DNA of 64,000 bases, taken from the NCBI GenBank assembly GCA_012729015.1, contig JAAYDY010000122.1, forward strand, positions 24,943 through 88,942, given 5' to 3'. A model generated the notes under the pieces. The model worked only from the letters and a program-made list of their open reading frames with translations. It searched no databases and was not told the DNA's origin. This stretch comes from Phycisphaerae bacterium (GTDB lineage: Bacteria > Planctomycetota > Phycisphaerae > FEN-1346 > JAACEH01). Positions 15,831-22,624 of the stretch are shown piece after piece (within the stretch, counting starts at the first letter, position 1; the number at the start of each line of letters is the position of its first letter). A program made the translations under genes and the position numbers.

Positions 15831-16326
15831 AAGCCTCGCCGCGCGTCGTGCCGTGCTCGCGGCCACAAGACTACCATGTCCGCCCGGAAAGACAACCTCA
15901 TTTCATCCGCATCGGGCCCGTGGGGTGTGCCCAAAGATTCTGGCACGTACCGCAGTCGTTCGCCGGATCGCGCGTGACGGTTGTTCGTTGTCGTGGACAG
16001 TCCTGCGCCTCAGGCTTTCTGGGTTAGCCCCCGGCTACACTCTTGCCGGCCCTGTCGGGCCTGGGTGTTCAGTCCATGTGCGGAGTTCGGCCAAGAGCAG
16101 GCGATCCTCGCGCCCGACAACCGCCATTCCGTTCGTCACCCGCCGCGGCACGACAACCCTTGCCATGCTGCCAGAAAGACCGGGCACACCGGGCCCGTGG
16201 GCCCCACCTGCACGCTACACGCTGCGGGACAAGAAGGGGCGCAACGACAGGGGCGGCCGGCTCCGAGTCGGGTCTCGAAGGCGAGCCGCCCCTGACGATG
16301 TCGCAACCCTGGCGACGACTGAGCGT
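15831..16326. other. Intergenic region with repeat remnants
   Basis: No gene is supported. A GGCCC-TGTC-GGGCC palindrome lies near 16041, similar to one at 32951. A partial family F copy (AGGGGCGGCCGGCTCC to GAGCCGCCCC) lies at 16248-16295, just past the 3' end of rubrerythrin. A short GTCGC...GCGAC hairpin near 16304-16320 follows the rubrerythrin stop on the minus strand but has no T-tract. The kinase promoter should lie in 15860-15960; no clear match to the consensus was found. Confidence 0.5.
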
Positions 16327-16899
16327 CTACCAGTTCTCGGCCAGCAGTTCGAAGTGCGCCTGCGGGTGGGCACAGGCCGGGCAGAGCTCCACGGCCTCGG
16401 CGCCGGTGTGCACGTAGCCGCAGTTCAGGCACCGCCAGGCGACGGGCTTGTCTTTCTTGAACACGGTGCCGTTGGTGATGTTGGCCAGGACGCCGAGGAA
16501 GCGTTTCTCGTGCTGTTTCTCGGCGACGGCGATGCCTTCCATGGCCTTGGCGATGTCCTCGAACCCTTCCTCACGGGCCACCTTGGCGAACGACGGGTAC
16601 ATGTCGGTCCACTCGTGGTGCTCGCCCGCGGCGGCCGCCTGGAGGTTCTCGGCCGTCGAGCCGATGACGCCCGCAGGGTATGCCGCCGTGATTTCCACGT
16701 CGCCGCCCCTCATGAACTTGAAGAGCCGCTTCGCGTGCTCCTTTTCCTGGTTGGCCGTTTCTTCGAAGATGTTGGCGATCTGGACGTAACCGGCCTTGCG
16801 GGCCTGGCTCGAGGCGTACGAGTAGCGGTTGCGGGCCTGCGACTCGCCGGCAAACGCAATCAGAAGGTTCTTCTCGGTCCTGGATCCCTTGAGGTTCAT
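16327..16899 (-). CDS. Rubrerythrin
   Basis: A 190-residue non-haem di-iron peroxidase. The N-terminal four-helix bundle has the expected Glu/His ligands (AGESQARNRY, EEANQEKEHAKR-like EETANQEKEHAKR, AAGEHHEW, VAEKQHEKR). The C-terminal rubredoxin-like knuckle is CLNC (157/160) with CPAC (173/176). It reduces hydrogen peroxide to water using electrons from rubredoxin-type carriers, in the cytoplasm of anaerobes. AGGAG precedes the ATG at 16899. A TTGACA-17-GATAGT promoter lies at 17015-17043. With superoxide reductase at 41334 it forms an oxygen-free detoxification route. Confidence 0.97.
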   Translation of the reverse strand: MNLKGSRTEKNLLIAFAGESQARNRYSYASSQARKAGYVQIANIFEETANQEKEHAKRLFKFMRGGDVEITAAYPAGVIGSTAENLQAAAAGEHHEWTDMYPSFAKVAREEGFEDIAKAMEGIAVAEKQHEKRFLGVLANITNGTVFKKDKPVAWRCLNCGYVHTGAEAVELCPACAHPQAHFELLAENW

Positions 16900-17014
16900 A
16901 GTGCTCCTGCCTTTCTCTGCACGGTTCGGTCTTCCGCATACATCCGCCCGCCGGACAGGCAACGCCTTGTCCTGCGACGGCGTCCGACGCCACGCCGCGT
17001 GACACGGAAGGCAT

Positions 17015-17043
17015 ACTATCGCCGGAAGTCTGTTCCCTGTCAA
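17015..17043 (-). promoter_or_regulatory. Predicted sigma70-type promoter of rubrerythrin
   Basis: On the minus strand: -35 TTGACA (17038-17043), 17-base spacer, -10 GATAGT (17015-17020), about 115 bases upstream of the ATG. A divergent promoter for the methyltransferase starts 32 bases away. Confidence 0.65.
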
Positions 17044-17074
17044 CCCTTGCCGCGGCAGCGACGTGTGTCGGGCC

Positions 17075-17103
17075 TTGCACGGAACAGCCCGTGCCGCTAG
17101 CAT
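17075..17103 (+). promoter_or_regulatory. Predicted sigma70-type promoter of methyltransferase
   Basis: TTGCAC (17075-17080), 17-base spacer, TAGCAT (17098-17103), about 50 bases before the ATG at 17157. Confidence 0.6.
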
Positions 17104-17156
17104 GACCGGTGCCGGCGCCGAAGGGCCGGCCGGGGCGGCAAGGAGACCAACCACTC

Positions 17157-17810
17157 ATGGCAACGAATCCGTTCGACGAGGCGGCGGCACGGTGGGACGA
17201 CAATGCGCACCGTGTGCGGCTCATGGGGGCCATCGGCGAGGCGATTCTCCGCGAGGCCGCTCCGGCGCCGCAGTGCAGCGTTCTGGACTACGGGTGCGGA
17301 ACGGGACTGGTGGGACTGTACCTGTTGCCGCACGTGCGCGACGTGACCGGGGCCGACAGTTCGCAGGGGATGCTCGACGTACTGGCCGGCAAGATCGCCC
17401 AGGGGCGATTGGCCACGATGCGAACGCTGCGGCTGAACCTGGAGCACGAGCCGCCCCCGGCCGCGCGGCAATGGGACCTCATCACCGTCGGCATGGCCAT
17501 GCACCACATCGCCGACGTGGACAAGGTGCTGGCGGCGTTCCGTGCAATGCTGCGGCCCGGCGGGCGACTGTGCGTGGCCGACCTGGACACCGAACCCGGC
17601 ACATTCCACGGCGGCCCGATGGCCCAGAGCGTGCCGCACCACGGCTTCGACCGCCGGGAGATGAAGGACCGTCTGACGCGGCTCGGCTTCACGGACCCGC
17701 GCGACGTGACCGTCGTCCGGTTCCCCAAACCGGTGGACGGCGGCGGAGAACAGGTGTTCTCGATCTTTCTGATCACTGCCACGGCCGGTACGCCGGCACG
17801 TGAATCGTGA
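17157..17810 (+). CDS. Class I SAM-dependent methyltransferase
   Basis: A 217-residue protein. Motif I is VLDYGCGTGLVGLYLL and the acidic residue after beta-2 lies in GADSSQGML. DLITVGMAMHHIADVDKVL matches motif IV/post-I of the Methyltransf_11/25 group. It transfers a methyl group from S-adenosylmethionine to an unidentified small molecule or protein. The start MATNPFDEAAARWD is chosen because AAGGAG precedes it; a frame opening at 17109 lacks support. It is divergent from rubrerythrin and followed after 119 bases by ribBA. No substrate can be assigned. Confidence 0.9.
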   Translation: MATNPFDEAAARWDDNAHRVRLMGAIGEAILREAAPAPQCSVLDYGCGTGLVGLYLLPHVRDVTGADSSQGMLDVLAGKIAQGRLATMRTLRLNLEHEPPPAARQWDLITVGMAMHHIADVDKVLAAFRAMLRPGGRLCVADLDTEPGTFHGGPMAQSVPHHGFDRREMKDRLTRLGFTDPRDVTVVRFPKPVDGGGEQVFSIFLITATAGTPARES

Positions 17811-17892
17811 ACATCATGATCAGGAGCATCGTTCCCACAGCGAAGGTCACGGCCAGAGCAATTCCCAGAATGGTTCGGTGACTGTCTCGGAG

Positions 17893-17921
17893 TTGTCCGC
17901 AGGGCTGGAATGCGGTATACT
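17893..17921 (+). promoter_or_regulatory. Predicted promoter of ribBA placing the start at the ATG
   Basis: TTGTCC (17893-17898), exactly 17 bases, TATACT (17916-17921). Transcription would begin near 17928, two bases before the ribBA ATG at 17930. No Shine-Dalgarno or flavin riboswitch fits in that space. Confidence 0.65.
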
Positions 17922-17929
17922 TGACGGCT

Positions 17930-19156
17930 ATGGAAACGGGATTTGCCAGTATTGAGGAGGCCCTTGCGGCACTGAGGGCCGGGGAGATGGTCGTCCTGGT
18001 GGACGACGAGAACCGCGAGAACGAGGGCGACCTGGTCTGCGCGGCCGAGCTCGTCACGCCGGAGACCGTCAATTTCATGGCCTCGCGGGCCCGCGGGCTG
18101 ATCTGCGTGGCCATCACGAACGAGCACGCCAATCGGCTGGCCCTGCCGCCGCAGGCCCAGGAGAACACCTCGCAGTTCGGCACGGCGTTCACCATCAGCG
18201 TGGACGCCCGGCGCGGCGTCTCGACGGGCATCAGCGCCGGCGACCGGGCTCACACGATCCAGACGATGATGCGCGAGGACTGCCGGCCGGAAGACCTGGC
18301 CCGGCCGGGGCACATCTTCCCCCTGCGGGCCCGCGACGGCGGCGTCCTGGTCCGCACCGGGCAGACCGAGGGCGGCGTGGACCTGGCCCGGATGGCGGGG
18401 CTGAAGCCTGCGGCGGTCATCTGCGAGGTGATGAACGACGACGGCACCATGGCCCGCGTGCCCGAGCTGAGGACGTTCTGCGCCACGTACGGGCTGAAGC
18501 TGATCAGCGTGGCGGACATCATCCGGTATCGCCGACGCACGGAGCGGCTCGTCAAACGCGTGGCCGAGAGCCCGCTGCCGACGCGGGACGGCCCGTGGAC
18601 GATGGTCGCGTACGAAAGCCTGGTGGATCCTCTGCCGCACGTGGCCCTGGTCATGGGGGACGTGCGGACGGCGGATCGGCCGGAGGCCGAGCCGGTGCTG
18701 GTGCGGATGCACTCGGAATGCCTGACGGGGGACGTGTTCGGCAGTCTGAAGTGCGACTGCGGGCAACAGATTCAGATGGCGATGCAGATGATCGGCCGCG
18801 AGGGTCGCGGGGCCATCGTGTACATGCGCCAGGAGGGCCGCGGGATCGGCCTCGTCAACAAGGTGCATGCGTACCGGCTCCAGGCGGAACAGGGCTTGGA
18901 CACGGTCGAGGCGAACGTGGCGCTGGGTTTTCCGCCCGATCTGCGGGATTACGGCATCGGGGCGCAGATTCTGGCGGACCTGGGCATCACGCGTCTGCGT
19001 CTGCTGACCAATAACGACCAGAAAGTGATCGGGCTGGAGGGCTACGGGCTGGAGATCGTGAGCCGCATGCCTCTGGTCGCCCGGCCGACGCAGGAGAACC
19101 TGAACTACCTGCGAACGAAGAAAGAGAAGATGGGGCACCGCCTGGACGACCTGTGA
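17930..19156 (+). CDS. ribBA: Bifunctional DHBP synthase / GTP cyclohydrolase II
   Basis: A 408-residue two-domain riboflavin biosynthesis enzyme. Residues 1-200 (DDENRENEGDLVCAAE, SVDARRGVSTGISAGDR) make 3,4-dihydroxy-2-butanone 4-phosphate from ribulose 5-phosphate. The C-terminal half carries the GTP cyclohydrolase II zinc site (SECLTGDVFGSLKCDCG) and RQEGRGIGL. The ATG at 17930 has no Shine-Dalgarno and sits where the promoter predicts transcription to start, so a leaderless mRNA is inferred; an in-frame TTG lies at 17921. An intrinsic terminator follows at 19180. Both active sites look intact, and no other riboflavin gene is adjacent. Confidence 0.96.
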   Translation: METGFASIEEALAALRAGEMVVLVDDENRENEGDLVCAAELVTPETVNFMASRARGLICVAITNEHANRLALPPQAQENTSQFGTAFTISVDARRGVSTGISAGDRAHTIQTMMREDCRPEDLARPGHIFPLRARDGGVLVRTGQTEGGVDLARMAGLKPAAVICEVMNDDGTMARVPELRTFCATYGLKLISVADIIRYRRRTERLVKRVAESPLPTRDGPWTMVAYESLVDPLPHVALVMGDVRTADRPEAEPVLVRMHSECLTGDVFGSLKCDCGQQIQMAMQMIGREGRGAIVYMRQEGRGIGLVNKVHAYRLQAEQGLDTVEANVALGFPPDLRDYGIGAQILADLGITRLRLLTNNDQKVIGLEGYGLEIVSRMPLVARPTQENLNYLRTKKEKMGHRLDDL

Positions 19157-19179
19157 TATCGGCGCGAAATGCCCCTGAG

Positions 19180-19204
19180 AAGCCGCCAGGGCGGTTTATT
19201 TTTG
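19180..19204 (+). terminator. Intrinsic terminator of ribBA
   Basis: AAGCCGC-CAGG-GCGGTTT stem (19180-19197) followed by ATTTTTG, 24 bases after the ribBA stop. Confidence 0.8.
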
Positions 19205-19230
19205 CCCCGCCGCGATTTTTGGGCTATAGT
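19202..19230 (+). promoter_or_regulatory. Predicted promoter of a short leader RNA
   Basis: TTGCCC (19202-19207), 17-base spacer, TATAGT (19225-19230), overlapping the T-tract of the ribBA terminator. Transcription would start near 19237, giving about 100 bases before the next terminator. Confidence 0.55.
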
Positions 19231-19236
19231 TGCTGT

Positions 19237-19336
19237 ATAGAACCCGCATGCTTCGGATCCCACCGGTCCGCGGCAGGCGAAGGTGTCTGTGTGCGGCAAC
19301 GGCTTCTTACCCCTCGGTCGTTGCCGCCTCTTTTTT
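19237..19336 (+). ncRNA. Candidate terminated leader or small RNA upstream of secreted protein
   Basis: Between a predicted promoter (19202-19230) and a strong intrinsic terminator lies about 100 bases without a convincing gene. The terminator is GCGGCAACG (19293-19301) paired with CGTTGCCGC (19319-19327), followed by CTCTTTTTT. The coding start of the downstream secreted protein is a further 216 bases away. The RNA could be a free-standing small RNA or an attenuator controlling that gene. No known riboswitch consensus was recognised. Positions 19337-19552 are T-rich at first and otherwise featureless. Confidence 0.45.
19293..19336 (+). terminator. Intrinsic terminator inside the 19157-19552 gap
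   Basis: A nine-base-pair stem (GCGGCAACG/CGTTGCCGC) with a 17-base loop and a T-tract of six starting at 19331. It is the second terminator after ribBA and ends the candidate leader RNA. Confidence 0.75.
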
Positions 19337-19552
19337 GTTGCTTTTGCTGCTTTTTTCGTCGGCACCTTTCCCTGCGACATCGGTCTAAACGGGTGTAGGT
19401 CACCTGTGGCGGGTATCCACTCAGCCGCTGCGGCTGTGCCGGCAGGTATCGCGCCGAAAAAAGTGTCTGTTCTCTGCAACCGGCTGAAGCAGCATACACG
19501 AACGACCGATAGCACCCGTATCCAAAGCACATCGCGTGCAGGAGAATCGGTC

Positions 19553-20752
19553 ATGCATTGCCCGAAGGCATTCCGAGACCCACCGACGGCGTTGTGGCTG
19601 GCGGCGGCCTTGGCGGCGCTGCTGACGGCGTCGCTGCCGGCGACGAGGGTCCGCGCGCAGACGGCCGAGAGTGTCGCGGAGGCTGTCGAGGATTCCGTCC
19701 GGACGAAGGCGGGCACCACGTTCCACGGCAAGATTGTGAGCGAAGACGGCGAGAAGGTCGTGATCGAGACGCGCAGCGGCCGGGTCGAGATTCCGCGAGT
19801 CGTGGTCGAGGAGATTCGCAAGGCGGGGATCGACTATCGCGCTGCGAGCGAGAAGATCGATGTGCCGCAGATACGGCCCGAAGAGGCGCCCGAATACGTC
19901 AAAAAGGCCCGTACGCATGCTGATAAGGGCGAAATGAAGCAGGCGGCGGCCATCTGCGAGGGATTGCTCGGGCTGCCGGGCGGCACGTTGTCGAGCGACC
20001 AGCGCGTGCAGGTCGGCACGACCATGGGCGAGGCGTACTTCGAGCTGAAGGACTGGCCCGCGGCGGCCCGCGGGATGCGCAAGGCGGCCGTGGCCGTCAC
20101 GGTCGAGACGGACCGCGACCGGATGCTGGCCGTGGCCGAGGCGCTGGAGGCGCACCAGGTGCCGTCCATCGGCGGCCAGTCCGTGGAGAATTTTGCCCAG
20201 GCCCAGCAGGCCGCCATGAAGTGGAAGGCCGGCGAGATCTTCAACTACGCCAAACAATACGTGGACGAAACCAAGGAGATCAACCGCCGGTCGAGCATCG
20301 AGCGGGCGATGGAAGTCAGTCGCATTCGCCTGGCCAGGAGCGAGACGTACGTGCCGGGCTACTCGATTGTTCGGGCCCCCGATCTGGCCAAGGCCATGGT
20401 CGATCGGCTCATGGATGCCGTCGGCAAGGCCCAGGCACACCTCGTGGAGCGCCGCAAGGAGCTGGTTCGCGGCTACGTCGGCGGCGTCACGACCCGCGAG
20501 CGTGCCGAGCTGTGGAACAAGGATTGCCAGATCTACCTGGACATCCTCGAAGGGGCGGCCGGATGCCTCAACAACGTCCGGTACCTCGGCGAGCAGTATC
20601 CCGACGCCGGCTTCTTCGACGCCAAGGCCCATGAACAACAGAAACAGACCGTATACGATCTGCAGTTCTACGAGAGCGACATCAGCATCGGCGGCCGCAG
20701 GATCGAACTGAAGGGCAAGAAGATCGCCCTCATGAAGATCGGCGGCAATTAG
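19553..20752 (+). CDS. Secreted protein with SH3-like N-domain and TPR-type helical repeats
   Basis: A 399-residue protein of unknown function. It starts MHCPKAFRDPPTALWLAAAL with a signal peptide ending near ATRVRA-Q. A small beta domain (GTTFHGKIVSEDGEKVVIETR...IPRVVVEEI) resembles planctomycete extracytoplasmic modules. A helical region follows, with tetratricopeptide-like pairs (THADKGEMKQAAAICEGLL, GEAYFELKDWPAAARGM). The C-terminal end has EQQKQTVYDLQFYESDISI. GGAG lies eight bases upstream of the ATG. It is probably periplasmic and involved in protein-protein contacts. Its upstream region contains a terminated leader RNA. No enzymatic motif was seen. Confidence 0.8.
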   Translation: MHCPKAFRDPPTALWLAAALAALLTASLPATRVRAQTAESVAEAVEDSVRTKAGTTFHGKIVSEDGEKVVIETRSGRVEIPRVVVEEIRKAGIDYRAASEKIDVPQIRPEEAPEYVKKARTHADKGEMKQAAAICEGLLGLPGGTLSSDQRVQVGTTMGEAYFELKDWPAAARGMRKAAVAVTVETDRDRMLAVAEALEAHQVPSIGGQSVENFAQAQQAAMKWKAGEIFNYAKQYVDETKEINRRSSIERAMEVSRIRLARSETYVPGYSIVRAPDLAKAMVDRLMDAVGKAQAHLVERRKELVRGYVGGVTTRERAELWNKDCQIYLDILEGAAGCLNNVRYLGEQYPDAGFFDAKAHEQQKQTVYDLQFYESDISIGGRRIELKGKKIALMKIGGN

Positions 20753-21124
20753 CGCAGCGCGCAGCGCAGATAACCCCTCTACCTGCTTGTGGGCCGTGCC
20801 GGGCGCCATGCCTGCTTCGTCGAGCCTGTCCGACAATTCGTTGCGTGGTTCGTTGTTGCTGGGTGCCATGCCTGCCCCGTCAGGCATGGGCGAGTCCCTT
20901 GCGCTTCCGCGTGGCTGCCCCTCGACGGTGCTCGGGAACTACGTCAAGCAGCCACCCTACGCCTGAGAAGTTTGTAATGCCATGTTCCACAGCGTGTTGC
21001 GCGTGACGAATTGTCGGACAGCCTCGCTTCGTCAGGCATGGGAGACACGCGTGTGCTTCCACGTGGCTGCCCCTCGACAGGCTCGGGAACTGCGTCAAGC
21101 CGCCACCCTGCGCGGCGCGTGCGG
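20753..21124. repeat. Repeat mosaic between secreted protein and NDK-like gene
   Basis: Includes a long family D element (TGTCCGACAATTCGTTGCG to CAGGCATGG, 20828-20888), a family C element (20911-20961), and a second family D/C set (about 21005-21113) partly inverted. The TTGTCCGACAATTCG type unit is itself an inverted repeat. No gene is supported between the two convergent stop codons. Confidence 0.75.
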
Positions 21125-22300
21125 TCACTGGGCCAGGTAGGCGTCGAGGAGCCGCTTGAACTCGCTCTTGGGCTCGGTCCGCCAGAGGCCGATGATCTTG
21201 CGTTCGCGCTCGGCATTGGCGACGCTGTCGGAAGCGTGGGCCGCGTTGCGCATGAGGTCGCGGCCGAAGTCGCTTCGGACGGTGCCGAGGTCGGCCTTCG
21301 ACGGATCGGTGGCGCCGAGCCACTTGCGAATCTTCTCGATGGCGTTCTTGCCGCGATACAGCAGGGCCAGGCACTGCATCTTGCCCGGGGCGTTGCGTTC
21401 GGCGTCGCCGACGGCCCGCGGGTCCACGCCGGTCATGTATTCGACGATCTTGCTGAACTCGGTCACGGCGTTCACGTCGGCCAGCATGGCGCCGACCTTC
21501 TGCGACACCTGGGCCGGCACCTCGAAATCGAAAGCCCCGTTGAGCCGCTCGTGGACCGTTTCGACCACGCGGCCGACGAGTTTCTCGCGGAACATGTCCT
21601 TCAGCGGTCCGTAGAACTCCTCGCCCTGGGCCACCGACATGCTCAGCACCTTGGCGCCGACGATGAACAGGCCGGTCTTGGAGAAGATGTCGATGATGTT
21701 GCCCGCGCGGCGGCTGCGCTTGTAGAAGTTGTCCGGCTTCAGGATCACGAGGCTCGTCTCGACGTTCGCCGGATCGCTGAACTTGACGGCGTCCTCGATG
21801 ACGCCGCCGTCGGTCGGTGCGAAGTCGCTGAAGACCTTGAGCTGATTGCGGCACCCGGCCTCGTCCAGGGCGCACAGGACGGCCGGCTCGAAGTACTTCA
21901 CCTCGCCGTTGGGGTAAACCAGGAAGTCGCCGAAGCTGCCGCGCACCGTGTCGCCGGCCACGTCGGGCCGGGCCGACCCGACCACGTCGCGACGCAGGTG
22001 CTCCACGACGTTCTCGCCCCGGAACAGCAGGACCATGGTCCGGTTGGTGATGCCCAGCGGGTTGACCTTGCGCAGGTTCTCGTCCACGTAGGACACCAGG
22101 GCGCCGCAGAACGGATCGTCGCCGGGACACGTCTCGTAGCCCGCTTTGAACCGGTCCACGAACGCATCCGACGGGCTGAACATGTACGCGCCCACCAGCT
22201 CCGCCTGCACCAGGCTGATGACGCGGGAGATAATCGCCCCGGTGCGGCTCTTGGAAAGGCTGTACGGCGTAATCATCAGGTAAGCCAACTGGTCTGCCAT
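21125..22300 (-). CDS. Tandem nucleoside-diphosphate-kinase-like protein
   Basis: A 391-residue protein with two NDK-like domains, against the usual 140-150 residue single domain. The first (about 3-145) has AYLMITPYSLSKSR, TMVLLFRGENVVEHLRR and TVRGSFGDF but lacks the RNxxHGSDS active site. The second (about 183-375) has SLVILKPDNFYKRSRRAG, LALLYRGKNAIEKIRKWLGATDP, TVRSDFGRDLMRNAAHASDS with the phospho-acceptor H355, and an extra segment of about 55 residues (252-306). NDKs pass phosphate between NTPs and NDPs. ATG at 22300 is preceded by AGGGGAG. A TTGAAA-16-TATGAT promoter lies at 22417-22444. One active and one structural domain is inferred. Confidence 0.85.
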   Translation of the reverse strand: MADQLAYLMITPYSLSKSRTGAIISRVISLVQAELVGAYMFSPSDAFVDRFKAGYETCPGDDPFCGALVSYVDENLRKVNPLGITNRTMVLLFRGENVVEHLRRDVVGSARPDVAGDTVRGSFGDFLVYPNGEVKYFEPAVLCALDEAGCRNQLKVFSDFAPTDGGVIEDAVKFSDPANVETSLVILKPDNFYKRSRRAGNIIDIFSKTGLFIVGAKVLSMSVAQGEEFYGPLKDMFREKLVGRVVETVHERLNGAFDFEVPAQVSQKVGAMLADVNAVTEFSKIVEYMTGVDPRAVGDAERNAPGKMQCLALLYRGKNAIEKIRKWLGATDPSKADLGTVRSDFGRDLMRNAAHASDSVANAERERKIIGLWRTEPKSEFKRLLDAYLAQ

Positions 22301-22416
22301 GGTCCATCTCCCCTCTGGGCGGAACGCTCGCGGCGTCCGCAGGCCTCGATTCTCGCAACAGCCGCCCGCAGGCCGACAACGACCCACCCTCGCCCGCGGC
22401 ACAGCTTGAAGCACTT

Positions 22417-22444
22417 ATCATAGACAAAGCCCGGCGTTTTTCAA
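22417..22444 (-). promoter_or_regulatory. Predicted promoter of the NDK-like gene
   Basis: Minus strand: TTGAAA (22439-22444), 16-base spacer, TATGAT (22417-22422), about 115 bases before the ATG. The rest of the 22301-22624 gap shows nothing notable. Confidence 0.6.
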
Positions 22445-22624
22445 GCCCGTCATGCGACCCATCGCGTGCCGAGCCGACCGGGAACGCGCGCCGGCGCGTG
22501 CGGTCATGGCTCTCCCCTGAGACTCCAGGCCCCGAAGGGGACGCGACTTGTTCTGTGACCGACAGCCACCCCACGGGCGACGCGGCGCACGGGTGTCCGG
22601 CAATGGTGTCCGGCAATTCGGCCG

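Noticed and set aside
17811..17929. FMN riboswitch before ribBA
   Set aside because: No RFN consensus and the promoter places the start at the ATG.
17773..18231. Possible minus-strand short membrane protein ending at 17773
   Set aside because: It has a hydrophobic end but no good start or ribosome site and overlaps ribBA and the methyltransferase gene; treated as an antisense shadow.
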